Assembly: GCA_033026295.1 (NCBI GenBank)
Contig: CM065181.1
Span: 3,877,001 to 3,941,000 of the forward strand
Direction of reading: 5' to 3'
Source: Channa striata
Taxonomy: Eukaryota > Chordata > Actinopteri > Anabantiformes > Channidae
DNA length: 64,000 nt
Shown here piece by piece: positions 24,601 through 34,719 of this stretch; the stretch's first letter is position 1, and each line of letters begins with the position of its first letter. The notes below the pieces were generated by a model that saw only the letters and a program-made list of their open reading frames with translations, was not told the DNA's origin and did not search any database. A program made the translations under genes and the position numbers.

Positions 24601-26439
24601 CAACCAGGACTGGAATCTGTAGTATTAGTTTCTTTCCTTCCAACATTATTGCTGCAATGGGGTTAGAAAACCCAACTCAACCCTTTTTTTTTATTTAGCT
24701 TATTATTAAGCTAATAAATCCACAGTGTGCAGTTTGATCACTACGTATGTGCTCGGCTGTATCTGCCTCCAACTCAGCAGGGGTTAGGATGGGGGGGTGG
24801 GTGGGGGTTTGGGTTATCTGGCTTCAGTTTTCCCATTCACACAAACAGAAATGGCAGGTGGATCGTTGCAAACAGTTTGATTCACTGCCTTTTCTGAGCT
24901 CCCCTCCACCTTCCCAGCTCCCACTTGCTGTATCGTCTTATGCACTTTGTTTTGCCCGTTATTTTCACTCCGCCTCCTGAATGGAAATAATGGCTACAGC
25001 CGTAAATATTTATGACTCCTCTACAGTTCAATAACCTAAAAATTGCCACTTTGCAGGAAATGGCTTGCTGCCGGCTTTTGCTTCCGTATATGCAGAATCC
25101 TTTTTTGTCACTGTCTATAAACTCTGTATAAACTGCTCTTTGTACCCCACTGCATACATTAAAAAATACTATGCATCCGGATTTTAATCTGACTAAAGAC
25201 ATTTTAGCCTGTCGTCTCATGCTTGGAGGTTAAAAAAATGACCACCGCCCTCAACTTTTCCCTCCATTTTTGTCTTCCAATAAATTGGCGTCTCTTAAAT
25301 TAATCCTTCCTTTATTTTTAATTTGTCGGCTGGACAAGCAGAGCTGCTGAGATGCAATTTTTTCCTGACAATCACGCAGGTTTGGGCTGGGAAGCTTCTC
25401 ATGAAAATGACAGCTGCAAAGTGGGTGTTGACTTCATTATTGCTTCTAGAGCTGAAGGGGAAGAGCAAACTGTGACCTCAGCCTGACAATTATACTGCAA
25501 ACATTCTCTAATGCACATCAGTTTAGCCCGGAAAAAAACCTGACTCTTTATCACGCACAACAGTTCAAAACAAAAGGTTTAAGCAATAAAGATAAAACCA
25601 TTTATCGTTTGCTTAGAGGGCAAACGGGAGGCAAATGTGTAACATTTCATCTACAGCTGATCGTCCACAAATCTGCACGAGCTAATGGAGACTCGGTTTG
25701 AGCAGCACTCTGTACCCGAGGCGTCGTTGAGTCAGACTGAATTGAGAAACTGCATCTGAGGTGAGAGCTTTCCCCTCCCCAAACCCTCAGTGGCATAAAA
25801 CTTGCACATTGTTGCTCGGTGCAAAATTAATGAAAGAACAATCTCATGTTTTATGCAACTGGCCTTAGATCACTTGGTTCAGAATGCATGTGTTGTAGAG
25901 TTTGCACACAAATGCAGTCATGAATGCACATCTGAACACAACTCATGCTACCTAACACACACATACGGACACACACAAACCACAAAAGCAGGATTTCTTT
26001 TTTGCACAAAACTGAGAAGAGTCATTGGCATCAGGATGTGTGGGATCACAACTAAATCTAAAGGCATTAATCTCGTCAGAGCACACAGTAATAATCACGT
26101 GCCTGACTTTCACCTCAGGTGTGACCTCTCACTATCTCACCTTTAGGACAAACTGAGTGGAACGACTGGTCCGACAGACTGGGAAAGACCTGTTTACCTG
26201 ACCACCCCGTACATGACGAGGACGTTGCCCAGGAGTCCCACCACGCAGATGACGGAGTAGAGAGCGGTGATGGAGACGGCGATGATGATACCCCCGGCGC
26301 TCCTCGCCGGACTCGGCCGCCCGCTGTAGTTCTGCAGCCGCTCGCCCATCTCCTCGTCCGGGAAGGTGACATTGAAGGGGATGACGGAGTAAAGGTCGGA
26401 GAGAGAGACGTGCGCTCCGGGCACCGTGTACGGCTCCAT
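9088..26439 (-). CDS. oprd1: Delta-type opioid receptor, three coding exons (join of 26439-26198, 11143-10788, 9617-9088)
   Basis: This encodes a 375-residue class A GPCR, a Gi/o-coupled plasma-membrane receptor for enkephalin-type peptides. Visible landmarks are two N-glycosylation sequons (N23, N37), TM2 Asp100 (2.50), the ligand-anchoring TM3 Asp133 (3.32), DRY at 150-152, the ECL1-ECL2 disulfide pair Cys126/Cys204, CWTP at 279-282, NPVLY at 320-324 and helix-8 Cys339. TM1-TM7 span about residues 49-325. Subtype: Lys113 (2.63), the TM3 segment TLTMMSVDRY and ECL2 are delta-like rather than mu- or kappa-like, and human OPRD1 has nearly the same length (372). Exon lengths are 242, 356 and 530 bp, with phases that join without a gap. 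Oddities are Lys290 (6.58) and Trp306 (7.35), which are mu-type. Teleosts may carry two oprd1 ohnologs, and the a/b assignment cannot be made here. Confidence 0.97.
9618..10787 (-). other. oprd1: oprd1 intron 2 (1,170 bp)
   Basis: The donor is GTGAGA and the acceptor TTTATCCAG. The intron interrupts the ECL2 glycine codon in phase 1, the position expected for opioid receptors. No repeat or secondary coding signal was seen in it. Confidence 0.93.
10788..11143 (-). CDS. oprd1: oprd1 coding exon 2: TM2-TM4
   Basis: It codes the last base of Arg81 through residue 199 and the first base of Gly200. The acceptor reads CAACCAG before ATACACC, giving YTKMKTATNIYIFNLALAD in TM2. The exon carries Asp100, Lys113, TWPFGE, Cys126, Asp133, the DRY motif and TM4 to MAVTKVADN. 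The donor is GTGAGA at 10787. At 356 bp it is close to the roughly 350-bp second coding exon usual for opioid receptors. The long opposite-strand open frame over this exon (10561-11175 +) is a shadow. Confidence 0.97.
11418..12239. mobile_element. hAT-type non-autonomous element with 8-bp target-site duplication
   Basis: The element is flanked on both sides by the identical octamer CCCTAGAC (11410-11417 and 12240-12247). The left terminus is CAGAGGTCGACGAAC and the right terminus reversed is CCGGGATCAGCAACC, an imperfect inverted pair of the CAGxGGTCGGCAACC type. An 8-bp duplication with such ends is diagnostic of hAT transposons. The 822-bp interior holds no intact transposase. It sits in oprd1 intron 1 only 267 bp from the exon 2 acceptor. 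Confidence 0.85.
14041..14180 (-). repeat. Fragment of a common teleost interspersed repeat
   Basis: It contains ATGTCTTTAGACTGTGGGAG and, further on, AACATCCAAACTCCACAGAG. This is the reverse-orientation form of a very frequent fish repeat (internal text TTTGGACTGTGGGAGGAAAC in consensus). Related fragments occur at 28128, 46541, 56461 and 59921. The exact family name was not determined. Confidence 0.6.
14641..14842 (-). mobile_element. tRNA-derived SINE (3' and body portion)
   Basis: The segment TTTAGCAGACGCTTTTATCC, the following ACGACCTACAG, CTTGCCCAAGGACACTTTGAC and GGGGATCGAACCAC form the reverse-orientation signature of a widespread teleost SINE. Its promoter head resembles a tRNA, and GATCGAACC is the reversed B-box. 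The tRNA-like head is degraded after about 14842. It lies in oprd1 intron 1 and is not a functional tRNA gene. Confidence 0.7.
15413..15442. repeat. Perfect 13-bp inverted repeat with 4-base loop
   Basis: The arms TAATGTCTGGTCT and AGACCAGACATTA are exact reverse complements separated by TGGG. The hairpin lies immediately beside the 3' edge of a Tc1-like remnant inside oprd1 intron 1. It may be chance or a relic of a terminal repeat. Confidence 0.8.
15443..16120 (-). mobile_element. Tc1-like transposon remnant (transposase middle and 3' part)
   Basis: Read on the minus strand, it contains a helix-turn-helix-like stretch (CTGATCGCACCATCTGTC) and then a catalytic-core relic with NVLWPTKKKTGDFW, where functional Tc1 proteins have an LWSDETK-type motif. 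Next come KPTVGHGGG and SGTLCHETVQNTMKSQDYKG, the usual order of a Tc1-like transposase. Frameshifts and loss of the DE motif make it inactive. It lies within oprd1 intron 1. Confidence 0.75.
18217..18260. repeat. Perfect 10-bp inverted repeat with 24-base spacer
   Basis: CAGTCAGCAC (18217-18226) and GTGCTGACTG (18251-18260) are exact reverse complements within an unusually GC-rich stretch (about 18190-18345) of intron 1. No gene or known repeat is recognised there. Confidence 0.6.
19640..20175 (-). mobile_element. Tc1-like transposon remnant (5' end and N-terminal transposase region)
   Basis: On the minus strand it starts AGTCCCCTCCAAAAGTATTG, a typical 5' region of a fish Tc1 family. Further in are CTGGTATTTACATCTGCAG, GATTCCAAGATCATCAGTTC (DNA-binding region), GCTGGAACATCGTGTCAGTG and GACCACATGGACAAT. 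The order matches the N-terminal half of the transposase. Stops and frameshifts are frequent. It lies in oprd1 intron 1. Confidence 0.75.
23014..23262 (+). mobile_element. Tc1-like transposon remnant (5' untranslated part)
   Basis: It contains ATTCAGACCCTATGCAAAAA, GAGATGTTTCTACACTCTGT, GGAGTCCACCTGCTAAATT and AATTGGACATTATTGGTAAA. This is the 5' leader of the same Tc1-like family seen at 44101 and 45943. The transposase frame itself is essentially absent. It is in oprd1 intron 1. Confidence 0.7.
24791..24813 (+). other. G-run cluster with quadruplex-forming pattern
   Basis: Runs of 7, 3, 5 and 3 G are separated by T, T and TTT, which fits the consensus for an intramolecular G-quadruplex. 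On the oprd1 template this is a C-rich stretch of intron 1, about 1.4 kb from exon 1. Folding is inferred only. Confidence 0.5.
26198..26439 (-). CDS. oprd1: oprd1 coding exon 1: N-terminus and TM1
   Basis: It codes residues 1-80 plus two bases of Arg81. The start is the ATG at 26439-26437 (MEPYTVPG), with a strong Kozak context (GCC before, G after). It is the first ATG downstream of the start site implied by the TATA-like box. The extracellular tail has NVT at 23-25 and NYS at 37-39. TM1 contains the family hallmark GLLGNVLVM. The exon ends AG, followed by the donor GTAAAC at 26197, so the last codon is split in phase 2. The frame stays open upstream to an ATG at 26622, which would add 61 residues that do not resemble an opioid receptor N-terminus. 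Confidence 0.95.
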
Positions 26440-26725
26440 GGCACAGCTGCTGCCGCGGCTCCGTGCGCTCTGCCGGTGGACTGATGCGGAAAAACTTGTT
26501 CTCACTCTCTCCGAGGACGAAGTGTCTCCAAGAAGAAGTGTGGTCACACACACCGGAAAGTGAGGCGGGTGTCTGTTCTCCGATGGTCCGCGGTGAGGGA
26601 GTGTGTGTGCGCGCTCCGCCATCCTCGCTCACTCTTATAGCCGCGCGTCGACGTCAAGGCTGCGCACTGACACGGTCACTGGCGTCAGCGGGCAGCGGCG
26701 CAGTGCTGCGCGCATTTGGTCTCCG
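26220..26725. promoter_or_regulatory. CpG-rich island over oprd1 exon 1 and promoter
   Basis: This stretch is visibly GC- and CpG-rich (for example CCGCGCGTCGACGTC and GCGCAGTGCTGCGCGC), in strong contrast to the AT-rich flanks. It covers exon 1, the probable 5' UTR and the proximal promoter. CpG islands commonly mark vertebrate promoters. A CACGTG E-box lies just downstream in intron 1 at 26096-26101. Confidence 0.6.
26633..26656 (-). promoter_or_regulatory. oprd1: Candidate oprd1 core promoter: TATA-like box and CRE-like site
   Basis: On the minus strand CTATAAGAG (TATA-like, 26639-26633) lies about 200 bp upstream of the start codon. Ten bases further upstream is TGACGTCG (26656-26649), one base from the palindromic cAMP-response element. 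A second TGACGC half-site lies at about 26681-26687. A start site 25-32 bp downstream of the TATA would fall near 26605-26611, giving a 5' UTR of about 170 nt with no ATG before the receptor ATG. The motifs are seen directly; promoter function is inferred. Confidence 0.5.
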
Positions 26726-28127
26726 GCTTTAATGGCAATGGACGAACCAAGGAGGCAGAGACTGTCTCCAAACCTTAAAGTTAACTTCATGAGGCTGTGG
26801 AAACCATCCACCCAGCTGCAAACAAACCAGCCCCCCCCCGCCTGATGACAGCACATCGCAATCAATGTGTCACTATCACTTGAAAATATCACTGCATATA
26901 TATTTCTGTATATATATCTACATATGGTTCCCCCAAACAGTGCACTGAAACAACTGCCTGCAATGTTGCCCAATTATACATTAAACAGTTTTAGAGCAAC
27001 ATTATTGCAATGTTTGGTTAATAAAACCTGCTTAAAATAATCCTTTTTTTAAGCTGTATTGGTCTGTAAACACACCCAAAAGTTATTGAGAACACACATA
27101 TATAATAAAAACCCTAAACCCTTAGAGTTTAAAACAAAATCTGTTTTATTTGTTTTAGATTCCTCGCAAAATATTTCTTCAAATTTATTAGAAAAAACTG
27201 TCATTTATGTGGGATTAGGCACAAAGACATTAGGGCTCTGTACTAAACACAGCCAGCTGTTGTTAAAATCATATAATATATGTTGATGACCTGCTACAAC
27301 AAAGCAATAAACAGATATTTCACACTGGACTCCCTTTAATCTAAATCATCTGTGGAGGAGGTAATTAGTTTAAATAGTCACACAGTGAATGTGTTTAAAG
27401 GACAACGTATCTGGAAGATCTGGCCACAATCCACACCATGAACGAACACTCCAATTAACTGTGAGGAGATCGTTAAAGCGCAGACTTTCGGGGATGGATC
27501 CAAGGACATTTCCTAGTCCTTAAATGTTAAATACACCCGAAACAAATGGAAGGAATATTGCACAGTTGTAAATCTGAGTTGAGCAGACTGTCCTCAAAAA
27601 CAGAGTCCTTGTAGAAGAAGGAGACTAGAGAGCGAGGTCACCGAAACATCTCTGACTCTTCTGAAGGACAAAGCTTCTGACAGACTGTACAGACAAGCTG
27701 CTGCTTTGGTTCTTAACCAGTCAAAGCTTTGTGGAAGAGTGCAAAGCTCAGAGTTTTGTGTACATGCTGGATTAGTTTTTATAGGAATGCAGTAATATTT
27801 AGTTCACTTTCTGCAGTAGCACATGACTATAATCAAAAATCATGCTGTGATTGTTTTTACATATTACTGAAGGTCATTTATATCTTCTGAATAAACATGT
27901 CTTGTCTATTTTCCACTTTTCTCACTTTACACTAAACGGTGATACACAAATAGCTGATGTCTCACAGCAACAGGAGGTGCAAAGACGTAAAAGATGGAGT
28001 TGAATTTCCAACTCACAAAAAGCTTTGTTCAGTGCCTTTCTGCTAAATGCTGACACTTGACACTGAAATTAAATGGAGCTGAGGGGAGGGGCAGATTCAG
28101 GTGTATCAGTGTGTCTATGTCAACCCT
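26726..28127. other. Intergenic sequence upstream of oprd1
   Basis: It is AT-rich DNA 5' of the promoter island. A short C-run at 26829-26838 and TA-rich stretches around 26892-26925 are seen, but no gene or RNA gene. Confidence 0.45.
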
Positions 28128-28230
28128 GAGATAGACTTCCTAACTGTCCAGGGTGTACGCCACCTCTCACCCCCGTGAAAACTGAGATAAGCTCCTGCAA
28201 CCCCACGAGCCTCCTTATGATAAGTGGTTT
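28128..28230 (+). repeat. Fragment of the common teleost interspersed repeat (3' part)
   Basis: It reads TCCAGGGTGTACGCCACCTC, ACTGAGATAAGCTCCTGCAA and GATAAGTGGTT in order, the 3' half of the repeat family also seen at 46541 and 56461. Confidence 0.6.
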
Positions 28231-31200
28231 AAATGAAGCATGATGGATCTGCACTTACATACTGTACATCTAGTCTCTCCAGCTTGATGTGCACGTGACT
28301 ACAGGCTTCATTCTCTCCGGGGCCATGTCCAGATACAAAGAGCCTTGGTGGTCCTGTCAGTACATTACACTCAAAAGTGCCTTGTCCAGCTGTGAGACTG
28401 ATCAAGGAGAGACAGAGATCCAGCCGTAGAGTTGCAGTGTGGTCACTGGCGAGCAAAGGCTGATCAATCCTGAGCACTTCCCACTTGCTCATCAACACTT
28501 ATCTGATGGCTCCGATGTGGCCTCAGGGAAATGAAAATCTGAATTCAAACGGGTCATTTTCCGCAGCGGATCCATCACTCGCTGTAACCCGTCCTACAGT
28601 ATGTCTGTCCCCCGACCCAACCCGTCTCCTTTCATCACCTTCCTACTGAACCGCAGCCAGCACATTACCTGGTCACCTTCACCGCCTTTCCAGCACTGCG
28701 GTGGATGCATGTCCTGGAGTGTGCCTTAGTGTGACATGCATCACTTACTCCTTCTCTCCTGACTCCCGTTCTTCTACAGCTGTGTAATTGAACGCGCTGC
28801 TTCTCCAGCTTCTCTCTGTGACATTTAATTCGAGTGGAGTTTTGCTCTCTGTGGTACACTTTTTTGTTTGCTTTACGCTCTGTGCCGCTCCCTCAACTCT
28901 TAATTACTCGTATGAAATTTTTTTAAGAAGACTGGCTAATTATGATGGCTGCGTGTCTAAGCGTCATTTCCTCATTGTCACATTAGACAAACTGCTTGTC
29001 GCCCACCGATATAGCCTTAAACTGCGTATCAGAATTCTCATTCTCAACATTAGTGGCGACTGAAAAGTGGACTTTGATTGAACAGTCATTAGCTTGACTC
29101 CCCAGAGGGTGTGGTGAAATTAGCTGGTAAAAACAGAAAATTGAAGGGGAGGAGAAATTGATTTGTTGATGGACCCTTAACCACGGCACGTAATATACTG
29201 TTTGCTAAACTGCTCAGCTGGCTTATCACGCTCTGGATTTCTTCACCCGCTGAATGGCTTTAGTTGGAATATTTCTTTTTTTCTGAATCCAAAATAACAT
29301 CACATGAAAATATATTAAGTGTGCTCTAACCTGCTCTAATGTACAGTCCTGTTCCACAAAGGTTGGGACAAAAAAAAAAATTGACGATTATTTTAAATTT
29401 ACACCATTCATCCACAACATTACTACCATCTAGAGGTTTTAATAATAGTAAGATGTACTCTGCCTCTTCCCACGTTATCATGTCACAGCCTCAGATGACA
29501 CTCCCTGAGGCATTATATTGTGATGCTTTTTACACCTTTTGCCGTTACTATTGGACGGTCCAGGAGCTCCACCATTTGATGCTATGGGAACGACTTTATA
29601 TACATAAAACATAAAACATAAAAACAAAATGCTAGAAACAGCACACATATACTTCTTCCTATGAGATAGGATACAGCCCCTGTGCGATCCTATACAGCAT
29701 AAGTTGTTACAGATAGATGGTTTCTTATTAAATAAAAAAACTAATAATTATTGATGTATCATTATAATTTAACCACCTGGCATCTTACAAAGCTCCACCT
29801 TTACCAGCAGTGATATTTAAGACTTAGTTTTTTTAATTACCATACATCAGAAGTAACAGTATTAATCCTTTTTTTAACTTTTACTTTTGTACTATAAGTA
29901 AAATGTAAATAATCTGCTTTTACTTGAACTAAAGATTTGAGGTGGAACATTTCTTCAGGCCAGTACCTGCACTTTTACTTGAGTATTGAGTTTGTGTACT
30001 TCTACCATTTCTGCAGACCTTGAATCACATTTTGCTGCATATGTTGCTGTAAAACCGCAGACTTGTCAGAGTGACCATGCTGACCCTTGTCCTCCATGAC
30101 ATTATCAAGACCACCAGTGATAATGTCGTAGCTGTGGGTGTACATTTCTCATTAAATTGTAGCAAAACAACATGGGAAATGCCAAAATGCTTACTGTGTT
30201 CATACAGTATTGTATCATCTTTTTGTTTAAAAGAACTCAGGCACATTAATTTTAAAAGTAACATTTTTCTCATTCTTGTTTGATATAGATTTTCAGCTGC
30301 TCAGTTTTGGGGCCTTTTTCTTGTTATATTCTTCACTTGATAATATTGATAGTTATAATTGATAAAAGACTTGATATTTCTACTAAGTAGGTGACAGGTC
30401 TGGACTTCACGTAGGTCAGTTTAGCACCTTGAATCTCCATCACATACAAAATGTGGTTTGTCACTGTGTTAATTAAATAGGTAGACGTCCCCGTCACATC
30501 CAACTGTGTGGCGGCACATGTTTTTCTAAAACTATGTGGACAGTGAATGGCACCTTGACACTTTTAAAAAAGAATCCCAAATTTTGAGATGCCAGACTGC
30601 AGGATAGGTTTCCACCACCGCTCCTCAGTCCATTTTAAATTAGCTTGGGCTCAGAGAAACAGGTGTCATTTCTGGACCATATACTGTATATATGGGGAAG
30701 GACGTGACAAACTGTGTTCACTGACATTGCTTCCCAGGGGACGTTCTAAGTCAGTGCAGTGATTTTCACCACCAAATCATTTCTTACTGCAGTGGCAGTG
30801 GCCAGAGAGTCTGAAGGTCATCACCATTTAATATAGATTTTTATGGATTCTTTCAAACTTTGAATAATATTATGTGCCATAGAGGATGTTTTTTGCAGAG
30901 CACCGAACATTGCTCCATCCTTACTTCTGAAAGACTCTGGAATGGTTTTTTATGATGATATGACACTGACCTGTTGCCAATAAACACTAGTTTTGAGATG
31001 TTTTCTAATATATATATTTATTTAAGTGGATTTAGTTTAATTCAGCAACTTAGGCCAAAACTACTCAAGAAAAACAACTAATCCAACAGGGTAATTCAAA
31101 TGCTAAAACATTTTTTTGTATTGGAGAAATGCCACATAAAAAAAGGTTTAACAGAAATAAAAATCCTGCTTTTGTCTGTCTAAAACCTAATAGTTAAATA

Positions 31201-33339
31201 TGTGCCATGAAAAAAATGGAACGTTAGTCAGACATAGAATGAAAGGAATAAGCAACTAGAGCAAAGACTAAATTGAAAAGTTATTTATTGGCTGTTCACA
31301 CAATTAATCATCAGTATCTGCAACAGGGAGCTTCTGAAACCCAAACATACATAAATGAATGGGTTCCTGTTAAAGTTTAGTGTGAGTGACAGCAACATGC
31401 TTTCACACTGACCTGTCCAGCCTGCAGGGACAGGCTGCCACGCTGGAACAAACCAAAACATTTCAACTAACACCTGGATGTCATTGCTGCTCACATCCTC
31501 TGTGACATTCAGGCAATCCCCAAATCCTTGTCTTGTTGAACTAAGGGGAGAACAGCTGAGGCATCCAGGTGAGGGATGGTCAGAGTTTAGGACTTTCACA
31601 GAGGACAGAGAGGTAGAGAATGGGCCTTGCAAACCGGCGCCTTGCAAATACATTTAGGTATGTTTATGTAGGTGTTGTACTTAAGTATATGTGTGAGATA
31701 CTTTGGACATTTTCAGTTAATGCCTCTTTTACTGTCCCATATATTTACTTACAGTATACTTATTTTATTGTTTTACCTACTTTATAGATATAGATCTATC
31801 CATCCATCATCTCTACTGCTTTTTGTGTTTCTTGTCAAAGGGCGCTGGAGTTTTGACTTTCATAGCAGTCATTGCAAACCTTTAGCAGACCTGCTACAGT
31901 GGTTTGAATGATTCATATCTAATCACTAAAAAGTTGTTAAAATTAGAAAGAGAAGAGAAGATATTGGGGTTAAGAAAGAGACCCAACCTGGGTAAATTAA
32001 TATGCAATAGCAAGCAACAGTTTCTGGAAAGAAATAAACATGAACAGTTTTTTAGATTTGCTAATTTAGGTGCGCTTCTCCTCACAAACATGAGGGAGCC
32101 TTTCCCTGCTGACCTAGTAGGGCAGATGCCCTGAGCTGTCATGGTGAAGCTTTTTAGGATGATGGATGATGGAAAGTCTGAAAACAGATGCAGGGAAATT
32201 CTCACAAGCACAAGTAAACAACACAGATCATGAGAGGGCACCAGCACTGCTGAACAGTTAACGTGATGTGATGTCAACTTCACAATCTCTGTGGTCATAA
32301 AGACGGCAGGATTTATTTAAATCTGGAATAGACTTCATGTTATGAATGGCATCAAATTTAATAGCGTTTTAACACATAACTGCTACATCCTCCATTGATT
32401 CTATGGAGACACATGTTGCATCTGCCTTCTCTTGCTATATTCCCATAATGTCCGTCAGTACTTTAAGTACTTAATCACGTACTTAAAAAACAAAAAGCAA
32501 ACCTTAAAATGTAAACTTGAACAGACACAATCTATTTTAACAACAACACACATACGGATTTTGTTTCACAGGTTTGTTAGTTACTGCTTACTGAGTTTTG
32601 ACGAGTTACTCAGGGCTACCTTTACACTAAGGAGTGTGAATATTTAACATGTGGGACCTGTAAATTTGAAAGATGTGTTGTGTTTGAGATTTGATCAAAT
32701 CACATTGTATAACCAAGTAATGCAGAAAACCACAGCAAAACAAAAGCACCAGAGTTCGATTGCTCTGAAAAACCATTTTGGCACCTGGCAGCCATACGGG
32801 GACGTCGGTGTCAGCTGAACACATTTCATTAACCGCTGGGGGGGGGGGTGGGAGGTATGGGTGCTAGCGCTCGTTTACTCGGTGCAAAATAAACCCGACA
32901 CCATAGAGCAAATCCTCCCTGCGCACACTCTGACAATGAGAGCGCCACTGCCAACTACTGGACTGGATCTGCAATTACACTTTATTCTAGTACGGCAAAA
33001 AAAGCATGTTCCCCATGGTCTCACGCCACCCTGCCCCCCTGGCACCTGCACTTTGCCCCTCATCTGGCTAGACTTTTGAGAAACACTGCCCTAAGTCAAC
33101 ATTTCTGCACATTAAATATCAAATTTACTGCACACACTGCCATTGTAATTTACTAAGCACGTTCCAACTTTCTGGCAGATGACCCCTTTCTGTTTTGAGT
33201 GCTCAATCTCCAATTATGAGGAACCATGAGGTAAATAGGGAAGAAAGGACCAGTATATAGGTGATTTTGCTTTTTTATTATTCCATCCAGAACCAAGGAG
33301 CTGATCCTGTCTAAAAGTCCCTAAGCTTTGCCTGGACAG
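28231..33339. other. Intergenic, no gene recognised
   Basis: A lone GTTCCACAAAGGTTGGGAC (29350-29368) resembles the end of a common fish DNA element, but its partner end was not found. An 11-G run followed by further G-runs lies at 32838-32861. TTGAGAAACACTGCC at 33076-33090 looks like a decayed hAT right end. Open frames on both strands show no recognisable domain. Confidence 0.4.
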
Positions 33340-33650
33340 GGCTTTTTCTGGGTGCAACCAGACAGACCATCCTGGTCCTTTCTCCCTGACCTCCCAACTA
33401 GCGTGGGCTGAGTATGCCCATAACTCCCTTTGTCACCTCATCTATTCTCCCTTGTTTGGCTGCAGACCACAACCCCCTCTTCCCTCCCAGGAGAGGGTGG
33501 CAGCCTCCTCCGAGCCTGTGGAATTGAGCGCGGGAGGGTTTCCGCAGCCTAACTGAGGTGCCGGGAGGATCCGAGTCCGCCAATAAACGCTGCTTTCCCA
33601 GCCCCCTGAGTACCAGGTTGGATTTAAACTCTAACTGTTCTTTTACCAAT
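33340..33650 (+). mobile_element. Ty3/gypsy (sushi-type) retrotransposon remnant, integrase region
   Basis: From 33401 one frame reads WAEYAHNSLCHLIYSPLFGC, then RPQPPLPSQE. This is the conserved end of the integrase core in fish sushi-like gypsy elements (WxEYAHNSL...SPFxCxxGxQPPLFP). A decayed chromodomain-proximal stretch PEYQVG follows near 33605. The frame ends in stops after about 50 codons. Neither LTRs nor reverse transcriptase were found, so this is a short relic. Confidence 0.7.
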
Positions 33651-34719
33651 AAATGCTCACGTCCTCCACCCACCTCTTTTCTAATTAACAAGGACATGCT
33701 CCACTTATCGTTCATCTGTGTCTGAAGCTGGAATGTGTCTGGCATATTCTGCAGAGTGGAAATAAGAACGTTCTGAATAAGCAACGCAACTAAAAATGTT
33801 GATACTTGATATTTTGAAAGTTTAAATTAAGTTTCATTTTATACCTGCGGTTGTTAGATTCGATTACAAACGTATTGAATTCAATGAGAGGTCAGACCGA
33901 AAGGATATTGCAATATTTCTGAGAGGGTTTGTGTTTGGTGGTAGAGAAAACTGGATGCTCTTAAAAGCACATTTTGATATGTTTATTCACAGAGGATTCA
34001 CAAAACCTCATTATAGTTCTTTCAATCATTATTAAGCATAGTTGTTTTGAACAGTGATAGAGAAATAAAATGGGGGAGTCTGGAATAACTAGTGAATAAT
34101 TAAGATTTCACATGTTTGATGTAACATCAAGTTCCCCTTAAGTTCCACAATAAACATACCATAAAGTTTAACCATAAAGTTAAGAAGAAACACACTCCAT
34201 TGCTACCCTCTGTTTCGGTCACGACAGCTTTAATGAGCTGACTTTCATGCTGGCACATTCGGGCATCATTTTAGTGTGCTGTGGTGGAGTCGGCTGCCTT
34301 GTAATGCTGCCAAGTAGTAAGCACTGAATTTAGGATCAATTATATTTCACATTTGCTGAGGTGTTGTTCTGTAAGTGCTCGATAGTGTGTGTGTGTTTAA
34401 ATCTTGTTGATTTAGAGTTTGGAGAACACAGTGCACGAAGGTAGTTTGGCCAAAGGCTGGGAGATTTCCAGCAAAGCCAACGACTGAACGACAAGAGAAA
34501 ACAGGAACGAATTGCTTTGAAGTTTATGACTTCACTGAAAAGCGTTTATCGGTTATCATCACCCAATACCAACCTGAGGTGTACAGTAGTGAATTATGCT
34601 ACTACTGAGCTAAATGCATAATGATTTTTAAAGATAGAGGTGGTTAAAGTACTGACAAACAGGTAATGGTTGACTAACCTGCCATGGTGGAGGGGGACAA
34701 ATAAAAGGAGCAGGCTGCA
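33651..34719. other. Intergenic, no gene recognised
   Basis: It is AT-rich sequence between two retroelement relics. No coding, RNA or repeat signature was recognised apart from a short TG repeat near 34388. Confidence 0.4.

Larger units (their letters stand above)
11144..26197 (-). other. oprd1: oprd1 intron 1 (about 15 kb)
   Basis: It runs from donor GTAAAC at 26197 to the acceptor AG at 11145-11144. It contains a complete hAT-type element, a SINE, three Tc1-like remnants (two minus, one plus), a fragment of a common fish repeat, a perfect short hairpin and a G-run cluster. No additional exon-like open frame was recognised. A long first intron between TM1 and TM2 is also found in mammalian opioid receptor genes. 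Confidence 0.9.

Noticed and set aside
26115..26632. Alternative minus-strand frames over oprd1 exon 1 (to 166 codons)
   Set aside because: They overlap the receptor exon in other frames, arise from its GC-rich composition, and show no known motifs.
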